NCBI RefSeq assembly: GCF_001949145.1
Contig: NW_019091385.1
Location: forward strand, 1,223,035 to 1,287,034
From: Acanthaster planci
Taxonomy: Eukaryota > Echinodermata > Asteroidea > Valvatida > Acanthasteridae
Direction of reading: 5' to 3'
Length of the DNA stretch: 64,000 nucleotides
The position numbers and the translations under genes were made by a program. The notes beneath the pieces are model-generated. The model saw nothing but the letters and a program-made list of their open reading frames with translations. It had not been told where the DNA came from and made no database searches. Shown here one piece after another: positions 12,101 through 25,500 of this stretch. Numbering within the stretch: the first letter of the stretch is position 1; each line of letters begins with the position of its first letter.

Positions 12101-15100
12101 GAAAATGTGTATTGCTCTCGAGTTGTTTGCGCTTGCGTCACTTTTAGCTTGCGAGTTTCTTTGTTATATAAGGACTTGAACGGCAACAAAATAATAAGGA
12201 TCCAGGAACGAGATGCAAATTTAACTGAAACCTCACTAATGTAAGTGAGGTACCATAGTACAGAAATCTGCGCCTGTATCCAAATTGTCAAAACTGGTCA
12301 TTTACCAGATTTTGCTCATAATGTTATCTCTACATAATCCCAGTCAACGTCAGCACGTACCATGTAGTAAAGAAATTGTCCCAAATTTATGTGCGTCAGA
12401 ACCTATTTGAAAGCAAATCACAAGTTATATGCATTACATCACATCTAGGCAGTAGTACCTTTCAATAATATTCTCAGGACATAAAAAACAGTAATGACCA
12501 TCTGCCAGTTTCCTGGCGCTGACGCTGGGTCGGCGTCGTCTTCGAGTCGGTCTCCACAAGAAGGCAATTCACACATACCGGCCTCACAGTCCCTTGCTGT
12601 GCGTGTCACCGCAGAGACGCCGTAGCAATGGATCGGACTGGTGACACGACGTTTGCGAAACCGGAACCTGAAACCGCACGCGGAGAGAAATCCAAGGTTT
12701 GTGTAAAAAGCCTTAAATCAAGACGGGGTATTTAAAGCGTTTATACTCTCCCGTTTTCAGGACTATTGAATACAGTTTGGTTGTTGGGAAGTTCCAAACA
12801 TATCTCAAAATCCACTCTAAGACTTTTCCCCCCTCACCATGAAAAAGTCGGGGGAGGATCAAATAGCCCCCCCCCCACCGTACAAACACATATACCGCTT
12901 TCCCCGGGATGTACAGCACGTCCTTAAGACGTATACGTGCATGATAGATTAGGTCTAGTCACTTGCCGAGTTTGGAGTGTTCATTCGGAACGGGTAAAAG
13001 GTATCGAAGCTTACATTGTGCCAGGTTGAATGTCTGCAGCTCCAGTTCCCTTCATGTAGATCTCTGATTTCTGCTAATATTTGCCATTTTTCTGTCTTCC
13101 CATCCCGTCTCATCAATCTCGTTGGGTATCGAAAGATCAAAAGAGAACAATTAGCGATATTGACACATCTGTGACGGTTCACCGGCAAACTGTTTCACCT
13201 CAGCGTTGCCAACCAACCAAACTGTTCCGCTGGATGAACGCTAGTGGAAGGGGGGCGGCTAGAGCCTGCCTCATCACTGTTTGCCCATCCTGGCCGCCAA
13301 ATTTGCTTGCTTAAACATTCTCCCTGTGGTAAGATATTGGAAAACTGTCTTCCGGTGGCCACGACCGAATGGAGCACGCGATACTATGGGAGAGCATGGG
13401 TAAATATTGTCAGCCCTTTCTTGGGCCTTCGTTTGTGGGCTTATGATTGCTCGATCGGCAACCGAGTGAGCCAAGTCAAATATTCGTGTCAGCGATTCAT
13501 CAAATTTGGTTGGACTGCCCCTTCAAGTGTCTTCCGCGATCGTCTTCAAAGACGCCTCGTTGTAGGATTTAACTTATAAGAGCTGGGTATGTTAGGGCCA
13601 TCTCACAGCCGAGGGGGCGGAGTCCTCCCCAAAGAGCTCGGCTGCCCCAGGCCTAATTTTTTTTATATGAAAGCACTTATTATCAGTAGAAGTGTCAAAT
13701 ATTAACTCAGTCCACTTTATGGTTTTGTTGTTACGGTTGTTTGAAGTTCAAGGCTACACGCCACGCCAGCCAGCCGGCGTGTACTGAGTTCATCGAATGC
13801 AATGTATTGCTGGCTGATCCATCCTTGAGAAATGGACGTTACACGAGAACAATTTGTCTGATTTTCACATTATTGGTGTCAAAAAGTTCTGAAGGCTCTG
13901 TGCTTGGAAAATACAAGTACAGTACAAGACAAACTTTCGAGGGAGGATTCCCCCGGATAGGCATTCTTCACTTTCTTTCATAACATTTAATAGTCTTGTA
14001 ATCAGTCTTGTACATAAGAATCTTGTCGTAAAATTATCAAATGATTAGAAGAATAAAAGCCTCAAGGAAAACTTGGAAAAAATATCATTTACAAAATACG
14101 AATGACGATGTATCTGCACAGAATATACAAATATAAAGTTGTCATTTCCAGAGGTTTCTTAAACGAGGCAGATATTTCGTCCACGATTAATGTCGTTTTA
14201 TAGAGAGCAGTTGTTTAGTTTCACGACAAGAATATTATGTTTCACTGCCCAATGGTTCTCAAAATAAACTCACCAACAGAGCTCGGCACTTACTTCTCAT
14301 TTTCGTGCTTTCAGACTGAATCTCGAATGTGGCCTGTATTTGTGGACTTTTATATTATATTTTGTTCCATAAAAGAATTGATTCTGGGAAGAAACAGGTC
14401 TTAAACGCTCTTTTGAGTGTTGTAACCGCCCAGGTTAAAGGTTATTTTATGTCTATGTTTAATTTGCTGGCCGTGCAACACCTACTGTCACGGGACTAAA
14501 ACACAAACTTGCCACACGTAAGGAATGACGCAAACAGGTACCTTCATAAAGTTGTTACTGTTGTTTAAGTTGTGTGCGTCCATCGATTAAGTCCCTCGAC
14601 GGCGCAAGCGAACGTGGCGGCCAAGCGGGATATAACGAAGTGTGAAGTGAATAGAGACAAGCCTGACCGGGAAATGATTTGGAAGAGGGGGAGAAAAATC
14701 ACTGGGCTGTTTTCCCTCCCTCCGAGCTAAGATGCCTCAAATGATGAATCGGGTGGCAGGAATGCAGTTTGTTTGGGGGACTCCAAATTCATCGAATGTG
14801 TCCCCTCGGCAATTTCATGCTGCCTTCGCGAAAAGGGCCAGAGATGCCTAACACAAGTCCGACACCTTAATAGCGACAGTCGCGTATTCGCACTGCGTAC
14901 CACTGAGGGAATAAATATGAGCTTGGCCGTTAAGAAAAACGTTCGTTTAAACTGGCTCAGGAGTAACGACGTTGATTAATAAGGGGCCTTGCCTTGGACT
15001 CGGGCATTATCGGCGTCCATTCTTCTGATCTGGTTTAAACAAAAGTTTTAGACCAGCCAAGAACATACCGGCATATATTTCCATACATAAATCCCTTTTG

Positions 15101-15722
15101 ATTCATGATGTTCAAACAAGTTTTGAAAATTATAGATTTTGTTCAACAGTCTTATATTTTTTTTCAAGCAACCCTCTAGCCACGTGATGGTTTGTTCAAG
15201 TGAGTATTCGTGAACAATCTCCTAAATATGGAGGTACTAGGTTGGCGCACGCTCGGCGCGTACTGCGTGAGGCGGTAGTGACACAGTGCAAAAAACATTA
15301 TCTATTAGGTCATTAAAGAGCAACTCTAAGGAAAACATATTTTCTCTGATTTTGCAAATAAATATCGAACGCAGTGTCACCTGTCTTCAGAGCTCAACTG
15401 TAAAAAGCTAACCTTGAAGGGTTTTTTTTCTGTTCATGCCGAGATGCAAATGCTGGACATGCTGAATGTTGATTGCGTCATTCTGAGAAAACAGAGAAAA
15501 TGAGAGGAACCCTCGCCCTGTGTTGGTAGTGGATAAACCCTTGTGCATGCCAAACCAAACAGTGCATGTAGCCATTGTTTGTGCCATTGTTTGGCTGTTT
15601 CCAGCTCACGTTATTCTACTACGGTGACAGCCCCAACTCTCCCGGCGTCAATATTCAAACCCTCAATGCACAAACTGCGTTAAGTCATTAAACACCTTTC
15701 TGAACATTTGTTTGCTCTCAGG
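6120..15722. other. Intergenic, no gene recognised
   Basis: The longest frames are about 144 codons or shorter (for example 9484-9855 plus and 11857-12291 minus) and look like random translations without domains, signal peptides or consistent splice sites. The one supported item is a dispersed repeat at 8719-8865. C-homopolymers occur near 7422 and 12856. Confidence 0.55.
8719..8865. repeat. Dispersed repeat, copy 1 of 2
   Basis: Positions 8719-8865 resemble 33160-33305. Both share CTTCAGACTTT then GAACCAAA and GGCTGTT, and about 90 bases later ATAATCCACCATTTTGGTT, then CATGTCGCAAC. Two short internal motifs (GAACCAAA and TTTTGGTT) are in inverted order. The class is unknown. Confidence 0.65.
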
Positions 15723-15743
15723 TTTTAAACACGTTTAAAGATG

Positions 15744-15816
15744 AACAAAGAAATTGACCGGAGCGGGATTTGAGACTGTGACCTCCGGAATACCGTACCG
15801 GTTCTCTACCAACTGT
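15744..15816 (-). mobile_element. tRNA-derived SINE fragment with target-site duplications
   Basis: Read on the minus strand, the sequence has CAGTTGGTAGAG (end of a D-arm and A-box), an anticodon-like arm flanked by CCGG, and CTCAAATCCC (a B-box-like T-arm), followed by a short T-rich tail. It is flanked by near-identical direct repeats at 15723-15743 and 15817-15835 (TTTTAAACAYGTTTA-GATG), the mark of LINE-mediated insertion. The first part of the tRNA (acceptor and start of D-arm) is missing, so it is a 5'-truncated copy, not a functional tRNA. Confidence 0.72.
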
Positions 15817-15835
15817 TTTTAAACATGTTTAGATG

Positions 15836-18279
15836 CTTATTGTGTTTAGAGTTTTGATGCATGGTGCTTAGCCATGGGACTTTGAACTAGCTATAAAAAC
15901 GTAGAGGTGGTGAAAATTAACCATGCATTTTTTGGACTTCGAATGGGGCATCATATTGCCCCAACTATATCTTTCGTCATTCTCAATAAAGAAGAGGGCA
16001 ACAAGACAAAGTCTGTTACAACTAGCGATTCTTTTTCAACCTTGATGACAGACGCTGCCAAGTCATGTGAAAACAGGACGTCACACTTGAAGTCACGCGA
16101 GGCCGGCCTCGACCGTAGTGCCGTCCGTACGTTGCACGAAGCGAGCGAAAGTGTCGTGTAAACTGACTAGCGGGGGGAGGGGGAGCGAGATTGATGGTGG
16201 GGGTGGGGAAGTAGGGGGGAGACAGCATTGAATAGCTGCAGGGTCTGCCAGCTTTGTGCCTTCAAAATGCAGCTTCCTTAATTGGAGACAGTGGAGGTGT
16301 CAAGCATGACACCCAGTCACTGCGTCATTAAATGCATAATACACCCTGATGACTCGCAGCCGTATCTTTGACGACAACATTGGTAGTCTCAACAGACCGA
16401 CTGCGCCCGCTAAGGCACGAGATCTTAGTGGGTATCAAACATCAACAAACATGGCGTCCTCCCATAGCAAAGTGTGTTTTAAGTGAAGTGTCCTTTAAAA
16501 AGCTGATTTTTGGATACTACTAAGCACATCAGTAGCCTGAGTACCTAACCTACCGTAGCTTCATTTTTGGTGACTATTATCTTATGAAACAGTTTGCTAT
16601 GGGAGGACGCCATATTTATTGATGTGTAATACCCACTGTAGGTCATGTGACGTAGTGAGTGCAATCGGTGTAATTACCGATAGTAAAAGCTATTTCATTA
16701 TCGCGCCAAAAGTCCCAAATGCTGACGTGTGTGACGTGATCTTAATCCACAAAATGATTTTCAAATCCACTTCAATTTTATAGTTCATTTAGACAGAGGA
16801 AAACAGCTTGAAAGGTACACGCACAGCCATTGCACTGTACGTTATGCAACATGTTCGGCATGCCATGTAAAACGTACCCGCTCAAAGAAGTTGATTAGAA
16901 ATAAATATCACAAATGTGAAACTTAAAAAATCAATAAAGACAACATTATCACAGTTAACACCGTCAGCAAGACCATAATAGTGAGTGAATTTTCTTTGTG
17001 TCACTAAAGCCCCCCCCCCTGGAGACACTGTCGCGCGAATAACTTTAGCCTTGAGGATCAAGTCAAAGTTGTCCTACGTACTGTCCGTTGAATTTACTCC
17101 GACATAAAGCTAAAATACCTTCTTGAGACAGACCATTCATAATGACGGCAAGAACATTTGGAAGAACGGGTGTAATTAAACCTGGCCCCAGCGCTTCAAA
17201 TCATTTCAAATTCCAATGATATCTGCCAGTGCAATGCGCGCTATCGGCCGCACAACGGCATGCAACCTATGTTTCTAATTAGCCCCCGGGTCCAGCCATG
17301 CGTTATACCCCCCCAACAATTAGCGGACAGCAATTTAGACCCACTGATTGCTGGCGTCGAGTGATGCTCGTTGGGCCCACTAAATCCAAGTCTCCTTGCT
17401 GGAATTTTGCAGCGATCCTTTAATCCACCAGGCGTCGTCTCGCTCCGGTTCCTCTGCACTTTTCCTAGCGAGTACATGGGGCGTCTCTCGGTGTGCGCTA
17501 TCTCGAGTGTTCCCTGAACCTTAGGCCTGTTTTCTTGACCTCTACCTACGGTTTTGGGACTCTTTAATTTACAGCAAATCAAGTTTTGTCATTTCAATTT
17601 CATGGTACACTGCCTTCCCTTCCGTTAGTTGACCTCGCTCTTTCAGGTGTATTTGGATACGTATTTTCTGTTGCCTGTTTGCTTGACTGACAGAACGGGG
17701 CACTGGGTATACGACCTGCCCTCATTCTTTAATGTAATGCATCAAGCTTGTTACATCATTAGCTTGACGCCTGTCTCTGCGCTTGCACGTGCGGCCCTCT
17801 TCTTTCGTTTGCGTCAGCGCCGATCTGATCTCTTGAAGAGTGGGAAGATGTTATGATTGGGTGTAGGCCAATGAACATGCACAGCTATTAGCGATGGACC
17901 AAAATCAGACTTTCTTCCACGTCACTCGATGCCTTTTATTTCTGGGTGGGTATTTATTCCCCCCCCCAGCTCCCGAATGGTAGCGAGCATCCCGATGAGT
18001 GTGTACTCTGGTATTAACTATATAATCACCCTGCTGAGCGCCCTCTTTTGATAAATTGTGCCGCGATTCCGGTTCCGAGACCAAATCCGAAAATAGGCTA
18101 CGGATGGAAATAACGCCCTCTATGGGTGTTGCATGAAGACGCTAGCTAACGGTTTCCTCATAGTCCGTGTATAATATTCAGCAGGATCAGCAAAACGACA
18201 TTAATCAGCTTTCTCTAGTTATTCATTTTTTTTTATTAAATGTCTATTTTTTACATTTTTTCATCTGTTTATCTTGAAA
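15836..18279. other. Intergenic, one MITE inside
   Basis: No gene recognised; frames are at most 113 codons. Apart from the element at 16427-16637 it holds C-runs near 17009 and 17959. Nothing else is supported. Confidence 0.5.
16427..16637. mobile_element. MITE, 211 bp, about 44-bp inverted ends
   Basis: The left end AGTGGGTATYAMACATCAAY and the following ATGGCGTCCTCCCATAGCAAA recur in reverse complement at the right end (TTTGCTATGGGAGGACGCCAT onward, split here as TTTGCTATGGG and AGGACGCCAT). Only a few mismatches occur over about 44 bases. The interior is unrelated and non-coding. No clear target-site duplication. Confidence 0.8.
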
Positions 18280-18450
18280 AATACGCGCAATTCACAATAG
18301 TGCGCCTCCAAGAGTTTGCAACACATTGGCCAATCAAAAAGCGCTGTCCGACCCAATGCGCGTTTGGAAAGGGTCAACAGATTTCGCGCGGTATGATTGG
18401 CCAACACGTTGCAAACCCTTGGAGGCGCACTATTGTGAATCGCCCGTATT
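18280..18450. mobile_element. AATACRGGC foldback MITE, copy 1 of 3
   Basis: The ends AATACGCGC and GCCCGTATT continue inward as long arms (ATAGTGCGCCTCCAAGAG, then TTTGCAAC) that pair with the other side, so almost the whole 171 bp folds on itself. The centre contains GCGCGTTTGGAAAGGGTC, in the opposite orientation to copy 3. No coding capacity. Confidence 0.85.
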
Positions 18451-18900
18451 GAGACTGTTGTTCGTTGACTTCAGCCTTTGAATAAAATTTTGCTACAGAC
18501 ACGGGGGCTAAAAGCCTACTACAATTTGTCTCCGTTACAGGGAAACAGAACATTTTTTCAAAGTCCAGCTCTTCCAAAAAATCCTACCTTACAAGCTTTA
18601 AGTCTTGTTCAGAGTTGCCACCTTTTAATTTTTTTTTAAGTTTATTTATAATATGTTCAAATCCTTGCAATGCATGTGACGCAGAGAGAAGAAGGGTCAT
18701 TGGAAATTGTAACTTGATGCGTAGTTGGGTCTTTTTAACGTTTCTGTACAGTGAACTCTGGAGGCAATGGCAACAGGGGAACACTCAACCTTATAGTGTA
18801 GGTATGAAGTGTCATCAACCTGCAAGTTTGTCCTCGACTGAAATTGCGCGTAAACCTGTCGCATGTCTCGATGGACAATCCCTTTTACTCAAAATAAACA

Positions 18901-19165
18901 CTATAACACCGTCGCCACCACAACCGGGTATTGACACAACGCTAAACCGGGACTTGGGACGTGTCTGAGGCCGTCAAAGGAGTATTTACCGCACGTTTCT
19001 CGCTCCGCCCCCGCAGTGGTACGGTGCGGTCGAGAGTGTATCAGCCCAGTATAAGGTGTATACACTTGCCGCGCGCACTGGCCCAGCGAAGTGTTGACTA
19101 AGCTCTCGACCCCGTCCAAAAATGCCCGGCCGGCGCGCAGTGCGTGGCCGGTGGTTACCTGGCCG
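18901..19165. other. CpG-rich segment, possible unassigned promoter
   Basis: This stretch is clearly richer in G+C and CpG than its surroundings (CGCTCCGCCCCCGCAG, GCCGCGCGCACTGG, GCCCGGCCGGCGCGCAG) and has an inverted CCAAT (GTGATTGG) at its right edge. No first exon could be recognised on either side. Confidence 0.3.
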
Positions 19166-20594
19166 TTTGTGATTGGAATTTTTCCTCATTTAAAGCTAAG
19201 GACGGCGAGTCCCTCTTTTGGCTACCGGGACACAATGCATTTGAGATTTTGAAGATCCACTATGTCTCGTCATCAAGGATGCATATAAGCAATAGTGAAA
19301 CTTTCCATTCGTGTGTAGGCGCCGTGTTTGCATTTCTGGGCCCACGTCACCTCCCAGAACGTTTGCTTAAGGAAGAATAAACTTTGTTTAAATGCAAACT
19401 GCATAATGGCACATATTTAAAGCAACAAGATAGGCTGTATATTAAAGAAATTAAAGAAAAACTGTAACAGAAATAAATATCCTTGAAATTGCACCTTTGC
19501 AATGTAATTGGAGGCAATGAACCTCAATCCTGTACTATCATAGATTTCCGTTTCCTTTAGCAAATAAATGCTGTTATGTAAGTGTATGGCAATAAGCCAG
19601 CGAGTAGTGTTTCTCAAAATTTTCGACGAGCAAATTTTTTAGGGGTTCAAATTTTGAACGTGAACACAATAACCGAATGGTGTCTTCCTGGACTAAATCA
19701 TTCACTTGTCTGGACAAGCTGGGTGAGTTTTGCATGGTTAAAAAAGGGTACTTCTCAGTTCACTTCACTCCAAAAAGATTTCAAACAGTTTCATACACGG
19801 AAGAAGAGTTTCAACGTGCACAGAATGTGATGCTATGAAACATTTATTACATTGTTCCTAAAACAAAGTACAGCACACAAGCAAATTATCACTTCGTCAT
19901 TAACTCCTCCGTTCATATTTGCGGCACCGAATCCCAATTATTGTAGTATTATTGCAATGCCACTTGAGCCATCAAAAACATGAGAGCAGCAGGCGTGGAT
20001 TGTAGAGAAATTGCTGTCTGACGAGAAGCTCGTATTATTAAAGTCGGCAATTGACAGCATTCTTCGGTTGCTGCGCCGGCGTCGCGCAGCGAAGTCGCAC
20101 TGCTGACAGCATGACGAGCTGGAATGATACAAAGAAGTGGCTGGCGTTTAATTATTGACACTTGTAAGTTTTTGTGATTTTGGTCATCTTCACCGCCCTC
20201 ACAGGCCGCTGGGATGGGAAAACGCCCTCAAGTTCTAAAAGAAACTTGTGACAGAATTCATAAGACGTCCAGTCGCATCACAAAGCCTTATTGGGTAGCT
20301 CGCTGAGGCACGTACGTTTGGCACATCTGGAAATACTGACCAGTGGAACTATCCCAAAAATTCTATCCAATGGAAATTTGAAGAAATTGCGTCAAATTGC
20401 CTGTAAGAATTAGCCCTTAACATTGCTCTTGAGCAGAGAGACGAGACGACGCTCTTAAGAGACAGAGTAATTTCTGAATACTGACATGCCTTGTCGTACT
20501 TTATGCTGGAAATTTACAACTTGCCGACAAAGGCATCGCACAAGACTCACTATAACCAAGTCCTGTGTAAACCAGTGGGTAAAATTATTATACA

Positions 20595-20700
20595 ATTACT
20601 GCATAAATCCCCACCATCTGATTGAAGATCATTTTATCACATTTGAAATGAATTATCCGTTCTATTCCATGGAACCCGTTGAATAGAGCTTTGTGATTGG
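20595..20700 (+). repeat. Dispersed repeat, copy 1 of 2
   Basis: Similar to 40690-40790: both read TATACAAT, CTGC, TAAATCCC, CATCTGATTG, GATCATT and ATCACATTT in the same order and spacing. The class is unknown and there is no coding capacity. Confidence 0.5.
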
Positions 20701-22408
20701 TTCCAGCCTCCATTTCATTTATTTCATTCCCATCAAGGGGAAAAGAATGCAGGGACGGGAACCAGCCCTATATTGCGCAGTACTACCGGTGCTGGGACCA
20801 GACGCATTCGACACAAAAATTTATGTTCGCATAACGACGGACGTTAATGCGAACGGGACCAATTTGTTCTCCTTATCACTTAAGAGTACGTAGCTCTGGA
20901 AGTGATATGTTGTCATCTCGAGGAAAATCTCAACAAGTCGGATGACACTTCCGAGTTGTGTAGAAGAGGATTTTTGCAGGTATTGCATTACGCAGCAATG
21001 AATGTTAGACATTTTGTTATGATTAGAATAATTTTTCATTTGGCGATGGATCAAATGTTCCATTCCACGAGGTGAAGCCGACTAGAATGGAGAACATTTA
21101 ATGGTAGGCCTACTTAATGGTAATGTAGAATGTGACCTAAAATATAAAATTACCATCCACTTGTATACAAGGAATATGGTTTATGAGACGTGGATAATGG
21201 AGAATGAAATGAATTGGTCTGACCACAATTATTACGAGTCCGTCGTTGTGCAAGTAATTACATGTAGCGACTGTTACCCCTCCAGTGTGAAATAAATTGA
21301 GCGTGACTAATGCGCTGAACCATCAACGAATGACGGATGTGATGGATATTTCTTGCAAATATGGTTAATGACGACAGATGATAATCAGACGGAAGAGAAA
21401 ATGTCAGTAAACAAACAGAGTGGTTGTGCGCATGCAGAATACATAGCAACCAAAAAATGATACAGGGCAGAGCTGTCTGGACGTGCACCAAATGGCAACA
21501 ACTCACCGCAGACTTGTGTCGTTTCTGTCTGCATATCTCAGAACAACGTACAGGCACGTTCATGTACTCCCACCAAAAAGGGATTTACCACAAAGCAGGC
21601 AAGACATGCAAATTAGAGTTTCCGGGTACTGGCAGGCCTAAATGATAAATGAAAAGTACATCACACACTATGATTCGCTTTGCACTCTTGTGGAATTAAA
21701 AAAGTCCCTCTCTACATAGCATGATTAAGGACAGAGTACATTCAACACCCCCCGCCTTAACTATACATGTTGACAGTGAACCTAACTTCAATTTTGTGTA
21801 CTGTTTGTAGCATACGGGAGCTTTAAGGGAACGTGATAAAAAAAATCTAAATGGCTGAGTCATAATTATTACTTACAAAAATGTGACTTGGTATATTCAT
21901 CATCTCCCTTAACGCTTCCCTAATAGCCGACTCTGTTGAGAAGAGGTTGTCTATAGTCTAGTGTGGATCGATGTACCATTACGACAAAAAATTAATGGGA
22001 TACGTTTGTACATGTGACATGGGAAAAGAAAAATGTGACGATGCGACATGCGTTTTGCTGCATTACAAGCTTCATTAAGTGGCACTGTTGACTGTTATGT
22101 TAAATTGCACCATGGGTTTAATTGCGGGCAGTCAGACGGGAAATGTGGAGTTGGCTAGAGGAAAAAATGGCCGCACCGATGGGAATAGAGCTGAAAAGAT
22201 TGAAACGGTCCTCAGGGACGTATCAGGGGGTGGGGGTGCACGCCCCTCCTCCCTCACCAAAAAATTAATTAATTAATTAATAAAAAGAGAAGAAAAAGAA
22301 GGAGGGAGTAGTAAAAAGAGGGCGGGACCCGGCCCAATAAATGTGACAAAGGCGTAAAATAACAATAGTGCTTCCGGTTACCCAACCTCCCTACACTGCA
22401 AGAACTGT

Positions 22409-22536
22409 GGTGTTACATTTTAACGCCAGTCTTTTCTATTTTTTTTTTATGGGATTTGGTGTTACGGAGGGGTTAAATACTTCCTTAGGCATTGAAAATT
22501 AAAAGAAAACCCGGTGTTACGTGATATTGGTGTTAA
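22409..22536 (+). repeat. Cluster of GGTGTTA motifs
   Basis: Four GGTGTTA copies start at 22409, 22458, 22512 and 22529. Similar clusters, with both GGTGTTA and its complement AACACC, occur at 27172-27390 and 61876-61970. They probably derive from one short transposon family whose borders cannot be defined here. Confidence 0.45.
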
Positions 22537-25500
22537 ATTTGTCGAAGAAGCCTTCTGATTGGTCGACATAAAATTACGGGATGCGTTGCCTTGATTGTTG
22601 TTCAACCTTTAACAGATTTGTGACAAAATTGTGTTAATATTACGGGTGTGGGAGAAATCTCAGCAAGTTCAGGGGCGACTTTATAGAAGTTGTGGAACTT
22701 GATAAGTGTTTTTTTAACGAGTGATGTTCTTCAGACTTGAACTGTCCTTCAAAAAGATCACTCCGTCGGAAGAGATGTCTGATCATGCCCTGCACAAGAT
22801 ACGTGTTGATACGCGCATGCGTGTTGCCCATACATAATATAGCCTATTCATGATAGGCATACAGCCTAGGAAAAGAATGCCTGTAAAAAAGACTCCATCC
22901 GAGCTAAAACTAAAGACAAATGATCTAAATAGCCAAACCCTTGGAACATTTTAGCCTATATACAAATTCCGTAGGCATGCCATGCAGTCAGTGTTCCCTC
23001 ATGAGGGCCAACTAGCGTTATATAGCTTCGTGTGTTTTCGCTAGTCATGCGTCTTCGCTAACCAAATTTTATTCCCGTTTACTGCAGGACTGTGCGACAT
23101 CACTCGTTATTAGTGATCCTGATGTTAATGTCTGTACTCACCGCTATCTCCAACTTTTTAGATGTTGAGAATAAGTTTCCAGTCGTAAGTGACACTCAAA
23201 GGTTTATATTTTGTATACTCGAGGGTGTGTGCGGCGCGGACATCCGGGACTCTCCCGAAATGGCGGGTGGTAACCGATGTAACCAGCGACCATGGCGACG
23301 TAAAGTGCACAACCAGCTAGTCAGAGGATTGAATTGTATCATTACGAACGCGCGCGTTCGTTGCATTTGTTTTCATCGGTTGCAACCCACCATTTTGCGA
23401 AACTCCCGGAAATGGTAACAGAATTTAAAAAGGTTCCTAAGACAGATAATATATTTTTAAAACTGCAGACCATGGTCAGTAAAGGGTGAGCTATCGTCAG
23501 CATCCCCACGAATCTTTCGTTTAAGCATGTGAGGTTGTACTTCAGGGAATACCGATTAATGAAGCTTCCAGAATTTTCTCCGTCCCATATTCCACTCTGC
23601 GTAATAGAATTAGCAGGAAATTAAATTGGAAACAACCAAGTCTGGTCTTGAACCCCAGTTTTCTCAGGAAGAGAAACAACATCTTGTCAATCACACTGAA
23701 TTGATGTCTTCCTACGGCTATGGCTGTACTCATACTGAAGTTACAGCACTTGCTACTGATTATAGCAATTCATCTTGGGAAGAGGAAGAAAGTGGATAAG
23801 CCCCTCTCACTGCAGTGGTTTCACAACTTCATGGCATGCTGGCCATACGTCACGATGCAGAAACCCCGATCACTTGAGATGAATGATAAGAACCAAAGCC
23901 ACCTCTAAAGAAACAGTTGTTCGGATACACTCAGAATTCTATTATCCCCGCCACTAACGGTCAGAAGAATAAAACAAAGAAGCAAAATTGCAGTGGATAC
24001 AAAATATATTGATTTACTTAAATGCTGAATATTATTTTTTTTAAAAGTTCTTAAAGAATCGCAATTTGTTGTACAAAATTCTGTGATATATTTAACAAAA
24101 AAATCACAGAACATGGGAAATAATTGTTCATTTTGGGTATGAAACAAGGCAAAGTGATATTTAGGGGAGGGAAATCATCATTTAGGATTTGTTTAAACAA
24201 AGGGACAAATCATACAAGAAATGTAGTTCTCTTTTTCAGTTGTAGTCGCGATTCAATATGTGAATAAATAAAGGTTTAGAACCAAGAGTACTCCTTTTTT
24301 GTGTTGTTTGCCCTCAATCAAAAGTCTGGTGAACTTGTCATTAGTAGAAGAATAAAACAGAGATAACACTGTACAACGTGAGGGATCACAGTGAATGGTT
24401 TTTCTTCTGAAGTTTTGAGAACTGGATTTAAAAAACATTCAACTTGTAACACACTGTGGCAATTTTTTCAAAGACCACAAATTGCAATCCAAAATGCACG
24501 ATTGTGATATGGCAAGGGACATTTCTCAGTGAAGGTATCATACGCTGTTCTAGCTGGCACCCCCTTCACCCTTCAAAGAGAAGATAAAGATGTTGATAAA
24601 GAGAGAGAGAGATAGAAGTCCTTGTGTTTACAGCCAAAACTTAAGTTTTAAGTGATCCCTTGTAACCTTTCCTTTCGCTGATTCAACTACATATAAGCCT
24701 AAGAGAAAATAATAAATTATGAGTTGCATTTTCCCCCTTTCAAAATTATCACTGAACCTTTACTTATAAATACACCTCCATTGAAAAATAGACAGTCTGG
24801 GCAATACTTCCAGAAATCACTGTTTTGCGTGCCATCGTATATCCCTGATGTTGATGGAAGAGTACCCTATGCCACTTGACGAAAACGCGCACGCACGCGC
24901 TATTGCCGTAAATTGCAGGCGATAAATTGGAGGAAAAGACTTCAACTTTGCGGATATCAACAGATCATAAACTTGAAGTGTCCAGTAGAGAAGTTGTCTG
25001 TCGATCTTTTTGAAATCCTTTTTCGAGAAATTTTCCTGTTATCCTAGCGAAAACTGATGACGCCAGGGTACGTGATACGTGTACGTAATACTGGTCTGTG
25101 TTTGTAACGGCATCTTTCAATGATACCGTTCACTTTCAGCCAAAAACACTTCACACGTAAATTTCCATGCCCACCCTTTTTCTAAAAGGGCCCACATTGA
25201 ACGTAAAACATTAATACATTTCTTGCATAGTTTGCGAAGTTGTATCCTTGTATGGGACTCTTTTTATAAAACACAGTGATTTCATAATGTATTACTTCTA
25301 TAATGAAAGCCAACGCTATATACATGTAGGGTCAAGCCCCTAACAAATGTACATGAAGTACACGTAACTTGTCTGTATTGGTCTATTCTTTTGAACTAAG
25401 GGTTTAAACAGTTTTGAAGATTACTAACCTCTCTGATTTATTCGTTTACTCGGGCAATTCCCAGCTCCATAGGTTTCGACCCAAGAATTTCAAGTGACGT

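Noticed and set aside
15744-15816. Functional tRNA gene
   Set aside because: The acceptor stem and start of the D-arm are missing and the unit is flanked by target-site duplications, so it is a SINE fragment.
18280-18450. MicroRNA precursor because of the long hairpin
   Set aside because: The same hairpin occurs at three places with transposon-like inverted termini, which fits a foldback MITE better.
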